From positions 186,001-250,000 of the forward strand of contig MU839837.1 in the NCBI GenBank assembly GCA_030411725.1: a stretch of DNA of 64,000 bases, given 5' to 3'. Numbering within the stretch: the stretch's first letter is position 1; the number at the start of each line of letters is the position of its first letter. The notes under the pieces are model-generated. The model was not told the origin of the DNA. It saw only the letters and a program-made list of their open reading frames with translations, and ran no database searches. Made by a program: the position numbers and the translations under genes. Positions 23,728-36,306 of this stretch are shown one piece after another. The DNA comes from Echria macrotheca (Eukaryota > Ascomycota > Sordariomycetes > Sordariales > Schizotheciaceae).

Positions 23728-24690
23728 TTACTGAACCCCAGCCGCCTTCATGCGCTCAAAGCACATACGATACGCCTCGTGGATATCTGGAACTTCGTAG
23801 CCATACTCCTTCAGCTTCGTCGTCAGCTTCGTCGTGTCCAACTTGCAGTTGCTCCGCCCAGCCTTGATGACCCTGGACTGCTCCTCCAGACTAAAGTTCT
23901 TCCACGTAAAGCCTGGGCGGACAATGTCTCGGAAGAGCGTCAGCACCTCGTTGTGGGAAATGGCACCAGGGTTCGTAAAGTTGTAGATGCCCACTTCCCC
24001 GTGCTCGGCTAGCAGGATCGATGCCGGCAGCAAATCGGAGAGAATGGTATTGCTATTGGGGATGTCGACCACGCGCTCATACTTTGCAATCTTGGTCACA
24101 AAATTGCGTGGGTGCAAGTCATCCGAGACCGGCATGCGAAGGCGCAGAATCAAGCAGTTATTGTAGTGCTTCATGACCTCCAGTCACGTAGCCAGGTTAG
24201 CACGATGCTTGTTTTTATAGCGTCCATGGCAACCTACCTCCTCGACATGGGTCTTGGTCATCGAGTAGAAGCTGCCGGCGAAGTTGGCCGGGTCCGTCTC
24301 CAGAAACCCAGCCCCGTCCCAGGGATGCGCCTCATCGTACTGATAGATACAGCCGGTAGCAAAGACAGTGCAATGTATGCCTCTGAGGAAGCAACAGTCT
24401 GCCAGGTTGAGCGTCCCGATGACGTTGGACCGTATCGTCGCCTCCTTGTTGTCCTCGCACCAGTCGACATTGGGGCGCCCCGTACAGCCGGCCGCGTTTA
24501 GAACATGTGTGGGCTGGACTCTGTCGAGCTCGGCCACGACTTGTTCTCGGTTCTCCATACGAATTGTTGTCGAGTAGACCTCCTTGCCTTGGCCTTCAAG
24601 CAACGTCTTGAGATGACCTGCCACCCAGCCATCCCCTCCCCATATTAAAAACCGGCTGGCCTTCGTTCCGTTTGTTCCGTTTGTTGCCAT
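23728..24690 (-). CDS. RmlD/UER1-like nucleotide-4-keto-6-deoxyglucose epimerase/reductase
   Basis: A short-chain-dehydrogenase-fold enzyme of the RmlD/UER1 type. It is predicted to convert UDP- (or dTDP-) 4-keto-6-deoxyglucose to nucleotide-L-rhamnose, a precursor for cell-wall or extracellular glycans. Exons 24690-24238 and 24177-23728 give 300 residues. The nucleotide-binding loop FLIWGGDGWVAGHLKTLL is at 14-31, NAAGCTGRPNVDWCE at 65-79, and the catalytic YxxxK (Tyr142, Lys146) in SFYSMTK. The C-terminal half has LRLRMPVSDD and the substrate-side GIYNFTNPGAISHNEVL, both typical of plant UER1/RHM C-terminal domains and their fungal equivalents. A dehydratase partner (RmlB type) is not in this window. 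The ATG at 24690 is preferred; the frame is open further upstream without an ATG. Confidence 0.87.
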
Positions 24691-25836
24691 GATGGCAGAA
24701 TGTTGAAAATGCTGTTTACACTTGACCAAAGAGATGTCCAGAACCGCAAGGACTCGGCGTCCAGGAAACGAGTCTAGAGCGGGGCTCCGGGTAGGTATTT
24801 ATCCTCAGTCCTCACGCCACAAACGAATGGGGACAGTCAATAAGAGAAAGGCTCGCTCTGCTGTCATCCAATGTTTCCATGTATTAGAGCCCTAGATAAC
24901 GCATCCGTGGCCTCGAGTGCCTGAGCACACGTGGATTTGACATGCTGGCGTCTGCAGGTCGAAGCAGGTACGGGCGGGGACTAACGCACAGCGGGATGAA
25001 TAGGGGTTCGCATCCCAGCATCCCGTCTGCTGATTACCATTCCTCCCAGCTGGCCTCTCTGGGTTCTTTGCAGAGACAAGTGTATTGATGCGTGTCGGTA
25101 GCTGCCGTGCGGGGTTGGACTCTCGGATGGCACGTTGGAGATGCTGGCGAGATGCGTCCGGGTTCATGGGGTTGGAGCTCTGGAACCAGTGGTCAACTGC
25201 GAGGACGTTTGAGTCCCACACACTTTCAGTTCAGATGACACGGCTCCATTCCGTAAAGCAGATGGCCAGCCAGCTGTCAGAAACTTACATCGTCTGGGAG
25301 ATATGGGAAGTGTCAGCCATGAAACCCCGATCTGTCTTTGACACGGAGAAGGGACAACAAGTCCGCTTCCGTGTCCGTCTCCAACATCTCCCGGGCCGCG
25401 AATCCTGCCACTCTCAATCACTGATTTCCCAGAAGCGAGCAAGCGATCTCGGGAACCGAGCCCCACTTCTTCTCAGAACATGGGTGACTAAGCAGTTCGA
25501 TAGCAGCCATTGGCCAATGAGTAGCTAGCTGCGCCACACCGCTGATGTTGGAGGCTAACCCAATCCAACATCTCTGGGTCAATTTCCCCGGCAGAATACA
25601 AAAATTCATGTGGAGCCAGAGTGCTGGGCTCTTTCCCGTCTTCTGTCCCGCTCCGCGTGTCCGTCTTTTTACGTCTTCTCTTCTCGGTGATCATTCTTTT
25701 CATCGACTGCGTCTGCTTGTCTTCATCTCTACAACACACCATTGTCGCGCCGAGACATAGCGTCGCTACCCCATTCTCCGCCTCCCCCAACGCCTGTCAC
25801 CGCCCGCCCGGGCCTATTCAACAGCCAGAAGCAAAA
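24691..25836. promoter_or_regulatory. divergent region between the epimerase and squalene synthase genes
   Basis: No supported gene. It is expected to hold the erg9 promoter and 5' UTR. I did not see a clear sterol-response element. Confidence 0.35.
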
Positions 25837-27391
25837 ATGGGGTTCGCATCGCAAGCCTTTTACTTTCTCCGGCACCCCAATGAGTTCAGGGACATTATTC
25901 AATGGTACGTCACCCTTCCCTTTTGTGGTCGTGGCCCGTCACTTAACACGACCTCGACCACAGGAAAGTCTGGCACGACCCCGTCCATAAGCGGGATCCT
26001 TCCAAGGAGACGCCAACCGAGAAATCATGTTTCCACTACCTGAACCTCACTTCACGGTCCTTCTCGTCGGTCATCCAGGAGCTCAACCCCGAACTCCTGA
26101 TGCCAGTATGTCTTTTCTACCTGGTCCTTCGGGGACTGGATACTATCGAGGACGATATGACGCTCGACCTGAAGCTGAAGGAGGAACATTTGCGCCATTT
26201 TGACGAGTACATGGAGCAGGACGGGTGGACCTTTGACAAAAACGGGCCAAATGAGAAGGACCGAGAGCTGCTCGTACACTTTGACGACATCATTGCAGAG
26301 CTGAAGAAGGTGAAGCGGCCCTACTACGAAATCATCAAAGATATTACCACCAAGATGGGCAACGGCATGGCCGACTACGCCGTGAATGCCGAACACAACG
26401 CGAATGGTGTGGACACGATCGCCGACTACGAGCTTTACTGCCATTACGTTGCTGGGTTAGTGGGCGAGGGGTTGACCCGGTTATTTGTCGAGAGCAAGCT
26501 GGCCAACCCGCAGCTATTGGTACGCATGGACCTCACCGAGAGCATGGGGCAGTTCCTGCAGAAGACCAACATCATCCGAGATGTGCACGAGGATTTCCTT
26601 GACAAGCGCCGGTTTTGGCCGAAGGAGATCTGGAGCAAGTACGTCGATGAATGGGATGATATGTTCAAGCTCGAAAACCGGGAAAAGGCGATGCAGTGCA
26701 GTTCCGAGATGGTTCTCAACGCGCTCAAACACGCCGACGAGTGCCTCTTCTACATGGCGGGCATCCGGGATCAGAGCGTGTTCAACTTCGTGGCGATTCC
26801 CCAGTCCATGGCCATTGCGACTCTCGAACTCGTCTATCGCAACCCGGCTATTTTCGATAGCCACATCAAGATCACGAAAGGAGACGCCTGCCGTTTGATG
26901 ATGGAGTCCACACAGAACCTCCGCACTGTCTGTGACGTGTTCAGGACGTATGCGCGGAGGATACATAAGAAGAGCGATCCTCGAGACCCGCACTTCCTCG
27001 CAATCAGCGCTCAATGTGGCAAGGTAGGCATTCTCCAGACCCCCGTACGTACTCCTACTAAACCTCGGACACAGATCGAGCAGTTCATCGAGACCATCTT
27101 CCCCACCCAAGATCCCAAGAGGATCGCCGAGGGATTACCCGCGGAAGGCGGCATCACCGCAATCGAAACCTTCCTCCTCGTCAGCGCCGCGCTTGTCACA
27201 CTGTTCTTCATTGGTGGAATAATGGTAGGAATAGCAAATCGCAACATGCTCGAGCTTACTGACCCAATATTCTCTAGGTTGGAGTTGCCTACCTGGCTGG
27301 CGCTCGATTCGACAAGGTTATCGAGGATGCCAGTGGGGCGATTTCGAGTATAGCTGGCGCCGTGCCGACGCATGGCCATGAGGAGTTATAA
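25837..27391 (+). CDS. erg9: squalene synthase
   Basis: Catalyses head-to-head condensation of two farnesyl diphosphates to presqualene diphosphate and its NADPH reduction to squalene, the first committed step of ergosterol synthesis, at the ER membrane. Exons 25837-25904, 25964-27023, 27075-27224 and 27278-27391 give 463 residues. Both Asp-rich Mg-diphosphate motifs are present (DTIEDD at 82-87, and DVHEDF in NIIRDVHEDF). The flap/active-site segments VCLFYLVLRGLD and VFNFVAIPQSMA are intact. A C-terminal membrane anchor (TFLLVSAALVTLFFIGGIM, continuing into the last exon) holds it in the ER. Intron 2 (27024-27074) is 51 bases long with no stop, so retention would add 17 residues in frame. 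The family call is certain. Confidence 0.96.
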
Positions 27392-28535
27392 TACATCGAC
27401 CAGGACGAGCCTGGAACCGGGCACGTGGTCCGATATACGATTGTAATGACGAGCGTTGATCTTTGGTCACGACTAGGATTACGGATAGGTGGAAGGTAAG
27501 CGATGGTTTCTGCCCGGGAGCATCGCTGGGCTCCCAGATCCGGGCGGCGCCTGGAGATATGTTACTAATACCAGCAATTTAATTCGTGTTGCTTATTTAC
27601 AACTTGGACAACGCCGTCGGCCGCTCAACACGGCGTTTCGGTCTCATGGGTAGGCCACTGGAACCCACGGGCGGTTACTTGATCTACCACAAGAACGTGA
27701 ACCTGGAAATAGCACGGATGTCAAATTGCAATTCAGTCGCCTGTCGCAAGACACGCTCAATGGCTGTGGTTGTGCCGAAGATGTGCTGATAGCAAACCCC
27801 ACGCAAGCAGCCTGGTATCCGGGCACGTTGGTGACTGGACGCCTCTCTTTTTCAAGAGGAGTTTGTTGCCAACGGATTGCAAACATCTTTTGAAGATTCT
27901 GTCCGGCTGTAGGCCGGTTTTCTCTGGGTAACGCAGCGCCCATGTTCTCGTATGTGTTCTGGACACCCAAGCTGTCGAGTCGCCGGAGCACGAACAAAAA
28001 AAGCCATGCAAGGCTGGATGCCGCCCAGTCGAGGCTCATGGTTGACAGGGGTGGCATCGTACATCCAGGACCCTATATTTATGCAGGGCTGATTGGCCGG
28101 CTGCATGTCCCAGGAGATCTCCCACCACACCCTCTGTTTCTGCACGTGTGGTTCCATTGGGCTGAGTTGGCTCCGTTGATGGTTCTTCTTTGGTATGGAT
28201 GCAGGGTGAACAAAAAAGATCCATGTCATGATCTCTGCTGCATTGCTACGGAGGGAATGCGGAAAAGTTCGATGGTGGCGTTGTTTGTCGGTGAACTGTT
28301 TCGTACATCTCTGCGGAATGTGTGCGAGAATACTCAGAGCTCTTTCGCGGCCAGTATATACAGAATATCAAGTTGCTCAACCGTGTCGAGACTTTTATAC
28401 ACAAATGTTGGTTACAACCAAGGCACCCCCGAAGCCATTCCATGCCTGGGGGCTAAATATATATATATACGCATAAAATAAACAAAACCCGTCTTCCCAC
28501 CATCCTAACCCAGTCCCCTTGCCATTTCAACAAGG
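27392..28535. other. convergent intergenic region
   Basis: Between the stops of erg9 (+) and the subtilisin gene (-). No supported gene. A short AT dinucleotide run lies near 28457-28469. Confidence 0.35.
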
Positions 28536-29941
28536 CTAGAGAAAGCCGTTGTTCGCAATCAGGGTGGTCGTGTTGCCCTTGCCCGACAAGTTCCCTACGC
28601 GGGCCCGGGTAGCACCGGCCAGCTGCTTGATGCGGTTCGATACGGCATCGGGGGTGGTGATCTTCTCGAAGGCCATGAGGTAGGCTGCCAGGCCGGCGAT
28701 GTGGGGGCTGGCCATGCTGGTGCCGCTGAGCGTCCGGGTGTCGCTGTTGTTGCGGATGCCGACGCTCAGCACGTCGACGCCGGGCGCGAAGATGTCGACG
28801 AGCGGGCCAAAGTTGGAAAAGTCGGCGCGGTCGTCGGTGCGCTGGTCAATGGCGCCAACCGTGATGGCCGCCTTCTCGGAGCCGGGCGACGTGTTGGCCG
28901 TGTCCTGGTTCTCGTTGCCGGCGGCGACGACGGGGACGACGCCGGCGCGGGCGATGGCGCGGATGGCGCTGTTGAGCGCATCTGACTTGGAACCGCCAAG
29001 AGACATGTTCATGACGGCCTTACCACCGAGGCCTCGTGCCGTGGCATTGGAGGCGACTGTGCCGGGTTAAGTCAGTTTGGGGCTCGTTGGTGTTTGATTG
29101 TCTTCTCGGACGACTTACCCCAGTTGATGCCGGCAATGACACCAGAGTTGGTTCCAGAACCACGGGCATCCAAGACCTTGACGGCCACCAACTCCACATT
29201 CTTGGCCACGCCAAACGTCTTGCCACCGATGGTGCCAGCGACGTGGCTACCATGGCCGTTTTCGTCCGTGTCCTAGGTACCCCTTGTCAGCTCCCAAACC
29301 GAACGATCCGGATTCCCCGCCAGGAGCAGACCCACCACATCGTTGACGAAGTTCTCCCCCCAGACCGCCCGCCCCTCGAATTCGTTGTGCGTGATCAGAA
29401 TTCCCGTGTCCACCACAAACGCCGTGATGCCCTGGCCCGAGCTGCTGTCGAAGACGTAGTTCCTGTCGGCCCCAACCTGGGCGTGGCTGATCCGTGCCAG
29501 ACCAGTGGTTGCCGAGCCCTGGGTAAGCGGAGCATTGGTGTTGACGTACGTGTCCTGCTCGATGTAGGCGACCTCGTTGGACGTGAAAATCTCGGTGATT
29601 GTCCTGTCGTCGGCCTCGAGCGCGGCGGCTCTCCAGGTCCCCAGCCGGAACGTGTTCACACCCGTAGAGAGAAACCGGCCTGTCCTTGGACTCCTCTTGC
29701 CAATATTTCGAGTGGCAATCTTGGCTGTGATGCTAGCCTCCATGGCGTCGAGGGCGTCATCGTCAAAAGTGTTGTTGTAGACCACAATGAACTGATGTGG
29801 CACTACATTCGCTGCGTTCGGGTTGGCGACGGGTACACCGAGGAAGAAGTCGCTTCCCTTCCTTGGCTCTGGAGCTGGGGCAGCAGTAACCCCCAAGCTC
29901 AGGAGCAGAGCGGTCACGGACAAGAGCACACGGCCGGCCAT
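28536..29941 (-). CDS. secreted subtilisin-like serine protease (proteinase K family, S8A)
   Basis: An extracellular endopeptidase precursor. Exons 29941-29336, 29272-29119 and 29056-28536 give 426 residues. The signal peptide is at about 1-20 (RVLLSVTALLLSLGVTA). The inhibitor I9 prodomain spans about 48-132 (QFIVVYNNTF, ...VAYIEQD). The mature catalytic domain has the triad Asp178 (AFVVDTG), His209 (NGHGSHVAGT) and Ser367 (SGTSMASPH), and the oxyanion Asn in AAGNENQD. All are intact, so the enzyme should be active after prodomain removal. Introns of 63 and 62 bases lie at usual places for the family. A TATA-like element lies about 100 bases upstream. Role in nutrition or host interaction is not decidable from sequence. 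Confidence 0.94.
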
Positions 29942-32900
29942 GATGAACAACGAACAACTTGCTGCCGGTGTCGAAAGAGACTAGTGTTAAGGAGTGTCTG
30001 AGTTTTCTGTCGCGACGCTGGACCGGGAAACTCGAGCTGGCTTATAAGAAAGACGAAAAATAATGACTGGATCCGGAGACGGCGTTGGGCAGGAGACTAT
30101 GCTTCCACAACAAGGCCTTTCGGAATCAAGAAACGAAGGTGTGGTTTGAGGTAGAAGAGAATGCAATCTTCGGTAAACGAAGGGTGTATGCGCAGCACCA
30201 CGGGGACGAAAACCAAGGGCAGTCGGGGAGGGTGTGAGGGATCGGTTCGACACGCCTGGGACCCGAGACCAACCCGAGAGAAGAAAGGATAGGAGGATAA
30301 GGAAAAGAAGAGATAGCTTCAACACTGGCCGGGCCGGGGAGGGAGAGACACCGGCCGGCCGCTATTTAAGAGAAAATGCATTAACGCGGGCGGCTCCATC
30401 ACGACCCCTTTTGCGGAAGATGTGCTTCGAGGCTTTGGCTGTTTTGGGACCGATTGCAGCGTCCAGGGGGGAGGGGGGCCGGTCGAGAAACGGGGGTCGA
30501 AAGGTGGAGGCGGGCAGCGACCACTGGCTCCTGGATGCCAAGTCAAACAGACGATCCCTGGGTTTGCCAAGCAGGGAAATCCTCCGCCGCCTGCACGTCG
30601 ACGCCCACTTGGCCGGTTTCGCCATCCCACAGGCGAGAAAGGCCCCGTCAACCTCAAACGCTGCAGCGTGCGAGATACAAAGCCGAGAGAGGGCGCGGGA
30701 TTGGGCGCCGTGTCGTGTCGGCGCCTGCAGGTTCCTCGTTAGTTAGTCTACACAACCGGCCTGCGCTGGCACGCAGTGGTCTGGACCGCTGAGAGCTCGG
30801 TGAGAAGCCCTGCGTGGCCGGGCCCTTCCCCGGCCTGCCTCGCCGGCATCGAGCTGGGCCTCGCTCGAACCTCACCAACGGCGGCGACCTGCCATTGTCG
30901 ATGCGACCGAGACACAACAAACGAGCTTCCAGATCCAGAACCAAGGCCGGCTTCTGGCAGCGGGAATTAGGAGAAAAAAGTGGGAAATCTGGGTGATGCA
31001 TAACAGGATCGCCTTGGATCTACTGCCGCGGATTAGTTGCTGGCCCATCTGTCTCTCTGATTGCTTCCTGCCAGTGTCATCTGTCACCCAATGCCAATCT
31101 GCCTACCGCGACGACACGCCAGTCATGCTTGCCGAGCTTCTGGCAGGACCCTGCATCCGCCGAGCAGTCTCGTGTCATCTGGTCGATGGTTTCTGGTGCC
31201 ATCGAAAACCCCCCGCCGCGATCCTCTGCAAGAAAGAGCCTGCATTCCCCCCGCAAAATCGGCCTGAGAGGCGTGGTGGCCGGCAGCCCTGCAATTCACA
31301 GCGACAGACTGCCGCAGCCAATCGACGGCGGTGCGGGGATGAGGCTCGCAGACGCCCAGCCGCCGCAGCCGCTTGGCAACCGTCTCCGAAGCCCAACCAG
31401 CTGAGCGTGCCGGGTGCTGACTGGGTTCGCCGCAGAGGCTCAAGCGGCAGCAATTTGATTTCATATCTCCCGACTGCTCAACATGCGACATCGAGCATCT
31501 CGCAGCAGACCTGCAATCGCCATCCCAGAATTCCAATTTGTCGGCGTCCGGAGCGACTGCCGGTCACGATCTCGGAAAACGGGTCGGCTTTGCGGGGATG
31601 GCGCCACTCGCAGCGGCCCCCCTGCCGCAGGCGCTGATTCTCAGGACTCGTTCGCGGTCTTCAGGCCAATCTCGTCGGTCTGCAGTCGAGATGACCTTTC
31701 GCAGGAACTGTATTTCGGTCGTCCAGGCTTGGCAGCACCTAACGGGCAGGCGGAAACAGGCCAGCAGGGTTGCAATTGCCCTGAAGACAGTCGTCTATTC
31801 GAGGTTTGCTTTCTCCTTGCAATCTGGCAGCTGAAACATCGCAACCTCACGTCCCCGCCAGACGCTGGGGCTTGTTTCGATCCGCTGCCTAGGGATGATG
31901 AGCCCGCGAGTCGGTATTTCTGGAAGACACGGTGCAGCCTTGGACGTGTGTTAGCTCGAAACCGGAGGGGGCTCACGTCCACGACTCAGACATGGCGTTG
32001 GCAAGGTCGCGAGCTAACAAAAGCTCAGGACGACACTGGAGGCGCTTGGCGGAAGGTCGAGACGAGGTCGCCAAGCCAGTGCGCCGAGGGACACCAAAGG
32101 CTGTTTGCAGTCTGAGACACACCTGCGTGCGACCTCGAGAAACAGAAGTGGACGCTCAAGGGGCGTCGTGTTGGCAGACCACGTCTCGCTATGGCAGGAC
32201 CTGGAACAAAATAACTATAGCAAACAAGCAAGCAAGCGAGTAGCATCTTCCAAGACTTCCGGGCCTTGACAAAAGAGGTAGAAAGGGAGACCAACGTCCG
32301 CATGTCGTAGCAGCCTTGAAGTTGCTTGAGCCGACCTCGTCAGAGATTGACGATTGGCTTACACAACACTCACGTCTACGTCGTAAGGGGGAAAATACGG
32401 CTCATGATTCGCAGGATGTCAGTTAGCCTGCTTGAAAAGCCTGCCGCACCGCGTCCAGGCCGCAAGCCTAGTCGCAGCAGCAACTGTCTAGCGACGAGAG
32501 GGAGGAACAACAAGCTTTCTGCGGTCTCTCCACCAGCCAACGCATTACCGGTAGACCTCTTTTCATCATATCGACTCCAAGCATCACCCTCGAGCTCATC
32601 AAAGTGGCGCGAGCATATAAATGAGCACTCCTGGCCACCTTTATGCACAACCGCATTCGGTGGCTGCCAAAGCAGTGTCCGGCGCTGATGGGCCCGGGAT
32701 CAAGGCTGTGTGCGTTTGGCTGCAGCCCGGTTTCCCGTCAAGCTGCAGTCCTTCGTAAGCATGATGCCAAGCCAAAGATAACCTGCGATCGCCTTCCCTG
32801 GTCTGCTTTTTCTTCTACTTTCATGGCAGACTTTCAGACGACGAACTAACTACCTGATGATAAGATTTTTTTTTCCGCTTTTATTAATTCTGGGGGTCGG

Positions 32901-33947
32901 CGAACGGGGTCACTGATCCGCCGGCTGCAACATGTCGAACTCGCAGAAAACGACGGGGCTTGGAGTGGGATTTGATGTTAACCTCTGCATGATGTACCTA
33001 TGATGCAAATCAAGATCACGAAAGGTCTGGCGTCTGCACGCCATCGTCACTTAGGCTCCCTCGCGCGCCCCGGTCGGGAGAGGCTCCAGACCCGTGAGAC
33101 CCCAAGTCCAGCGCGCTGGCCCCCAATTCCAGTCCATGTCGGGCTGGTGCGAGTGTGGCTCAGGCCGATTTCCACGGTCGGCGGCTGTGCGCTCATGTCT
33201 CAAGAAAAAGAAATCAAAAATGATGATTGGCTGACACCCTGATGGATTCAAAGGGATCGGTGGCGGGACTGCCACTGCCGTTCAAGAAGCTGTTCCGAGC
33301 CTCCAAGTACAAGACCATACCCAGCGATCTTGTAGAACAGCACCCACGACCCTTTTATTCCGTGGCCGCTGTGCGAGGAGTCCACGGTGGAAAAGGTATC
33401 GCATCTTGCGATCGTCTTAGTTCGATAACATCTGGGGATATTGCCGGCCTCGGAAGTTTATTCTTCGTAGGTACCTGCCCACTTGAGGCGTCTGTCTGGC
33501 TGGCACGCCCCGGGATGCACAGTCTGCCTGAAAGGCCCACTAGCGTCGCTGGAGAGCGGACCCTCCCACTCAAGCACAAACTCTAATAATTGGACGCAGT
33601 CACAGCCAGTCCGCCAATCCAGCCCAGATTCGCAACCCAACCAGACCACAACCCCGCGCCCGTTCTCACGCGACCCCGTCGACAGCATTCGACTTCCAAC
33701 AAACAGCGCCGGCTTCTCACCTGCATTCCTCATCCGTCTCCGGGCTATTTGGGCTCGTAGTCCCCGTGGCGCTCTCCCCATCGTTCCGAGACGCAACGCA
33801 TTCGGTCGCTCTCAATCGAACCCCCTCAGCCTCCCCCTCTCGACGATTCGATTGTCGCATCCCTATCCAGAAGGGGCGCTTCGATTCCCTGCCATGCTCG
33901 ACAGGGCGCCCGACGATTAAAGCCAGTATTTCGTCCCCAGATAGGCA
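29942..33947. other. 4-kb gene-poor region
   Basis: Contains the protease promoter (left) and the F-box gene promoter/5' UTR (right). Open frames up to about 214 codons occur on both strands (for example 30993-31637 and 31483-32115 in two frames), but they overlap each other and lack motifs, so I do not call them. No tRNA, rRNA or transposase remnants were recognised. Confidence 0.35.
30041..30046 (-). promoter_or_regulatory. TATA-like element of the protease gene
   Basis: TATAAG on the minus strand, about 100 bases before the protease ATG at 29941. The position is plausible for a core promoter; motif match only. Confidence 0.35.
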
Positions 33948-35774
33948 ATGTCTGCCATGAGCGGCCCGATGTTCCTCGATGACGACCGGGGCGAGCCGCT
34001 CGCCGCCGACCCGCTGTTCCCCAGAACCGATCTCGACCGAGCCATGGACGAGGACGAGGGCAAGGCGACCGTCGAACTTGCCTCCATCATGACAACGGCT
34101 TCCAATCCAGTGTCCCCCGGCCCCTCTAGCCCCCCATTAGATCAAGTCCGAATCCAGGATATCGTGCCGCCAACGCGCCCGAGCAGCACACCATTCCCAC
34201 AACCTGAGAATGCCGATCTACGGTTTCTCTGTCGCCCTCGCGATACAATGATGGACTTGGATGATCCGGAGCCCGCTGATCTCCCGGCCGCGATACCGGC
34301 ATGCGAGAATATTGGCCTAGGCTTGAACGACCTCCCCGCCGAGATCCACGAATGCATTCTCGATCATCTTTTCGGTTTTCGTGTGTCGCCCAAATCCAAG
34401 AGTTCCATCACACGTTGGGGCACCGCGCTGCGGCATCCGAGAAGGAAGGAGCTCTCAGAATTATCGCTGGTCAGTCGAGCATGGAGGATATTGATCCAGG
34501 AGCGTCTGTACCGGCATATCAAGCTGGAGGCTACAGTCAAATCTCTACGAGGGTCCTTCACATATTTCGCCGAGCATCCTCATCTGCGGCCCCATATCAA
34601 ACACATTGAGATATGGTTTCCCGTGTTTCAGCCCAAATATGGACCGTTGGCGCTGTCCAATACCAATACGATAGCCACGGTTACGGCCGACGGGTTGACA
34701 AACGCATGCTATATCCTCCCTCGCGGCAATTGCTCCTTGGAAGAAGCATTCTACTTCATAGCCGAGACTTTCCCGGAAGTGAGCGTTTTGACATTGGAGG
34801 GTGGCGAACGGAAGAAGGCGCCAAAAGTTCGGCACTGGATCGGCTCGTCCGACCCACTGATCAGGGTAATGCCCAAGATCGATTCCGTTCGGACGCTCAT
34901 ATGCAAGGGCCAGTGGAACCTGATCCGTGGGGAGCGCGACTTTGAGGCCATCACATCCGCATTGCCCAACCTCGAAGAGTGGCACGGCTCGTATAGCAAG
35001 CCAAAGTCGAAGAGCTACCTCACCATGGCCGAGGTGCTTGTGAAGCCGATGCGTCTCAAGACCCTGAACCTGTGCATCGAGGGGGACTACAGACGGGAGC
35101 TTGCTTTTCCCCCTTATGCCGTCAAAGCCTCCGGGAAGCTACACTTCTGCTCCAGACTAGCCTGCGCGGCCGCTTCACCGTCTCTTGAGCATCTTTCATA
35201 CACGGGAAGGGTCTGCAAACACTTCTTCAACGACCTGGCGGCCAGACAGAAGGACCCGAGGCACACTCGACTCCAGTCCATCGACCTGACGGTGAAAAAC
35301 TGCTGCCGGCCGCTGGGCAACTGGAACGAAACTGGGTCTGGCATCATGGACATGAATTTCATCAATGCGTTTGAGGCTCTGGTTCTCGCCGGCATCAGGG
35401 CCCTGGAGAAACTCAAGGGGGTCAAGTACCTCCGGATACGATACGTCGATCTTGGTGAGCAATAGTCCCTGGACCAGATGCCAATACGGGTAAAGCTAAC
35501 ATGAGATGACCTAGACTCGCCGATGCCACCTCTGAATCCGTACTTTCTGTTACAAGACGGGTGGTGCTCCGGCGTGTGGAGCAACGCCATCATCAGCGAG
35601 CTCAATCGCGTACGGCCCTCGGCCCGTTTCCACGAGCTGGCGGAAACCTTTGGGTCATGTACTCTCAACAAAGACGGGAGGATGACATTTTGCCCCGAGT
35701 TTCCAAAATCCCGCGCTCTGTCGCTTAAACTCTCCAACTACGCACTCCTTCACACCGGCATCGCGATAACATGA
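33948..35774 (+). CDS. F-box domain protein
   Basis: A probable substrate receptor of an SCF (Skp1-cullin-F-box) ubiquitin ligase. Exons 33948-35454 and 35515-35774 give 588 residues. The first 120 residues are acidic and disordered. An F-box-like motif begins near residue 127 (LNDLPAEIHECILDHLFGF) and continues with LSLVSRAWRILIQERLYRHI, the typical second half. The rest alternates helix and strand and resembles the leucine-rich or beta-rich C-terminal part of many fungal F-box proteins, without a repeat I can name. An in-frame stop lies just upstream of the start codon, supporting the ATG at 33948. The substrate is unknown. Confidence 0.8.
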
Positions 35775-36306
35775 GCCGTGCCACCCACCGCGGAACAAGA
35801 CTAGACCCGGACGGCCGATAGAGCGGTGTTCCGGGCCATCAACAAAACAACTACTTCAAAGACCATTTTAGAGCACGGCGTTGGTCAATGTCATGCAGCG
35901 TTTGATTTCGTCGGGTAATGGGTAATAGACTGGGTTTTTCCGGGGGTGGGGCCTCATCGGAACGGGGAATGTTTTTGGCATCTAGTTTGGAGCTGGTTGA
36001 TTCTCACACGGAGGTATGGTCAATACAGGGCGGCAGTCTCGCGTATGGGTGTTTATGAAGGATGAAAACGAGGCAATGGGATTTCCCGGGAGCGGTCTTA
36101 TTGACCATGAATCCGCATTTAGAAATGGTGAATGATGATGGGCAACTCAAAATGACTAGACAGCGTTAGCACATCATGAATCTGAACCGAGGCTTTGCTG
36201 AAGACAGCTGTATTTCTCCGGTGTCTGAGTGGTGTGTCTCTAATACAGCCATAAACTCTACTCTTAGCCATGGCCTCGGCCGTTTTATCCAACATGCCCC
36301 AAACAC
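35775..36306. other. convergent 3' intergenic region
   Basis: Between the F-box gene (+) and gpi14 (-) stops; no gene seen. Confidence 0.4.

Noticed and set aside
31483..32115. Plus-strand open frame of 210 codons in the 30-34 kb gap
   Set aside because: Overlaps another long frame, Cys/Arg-rich mixture without motifs, no plausible splice partners.
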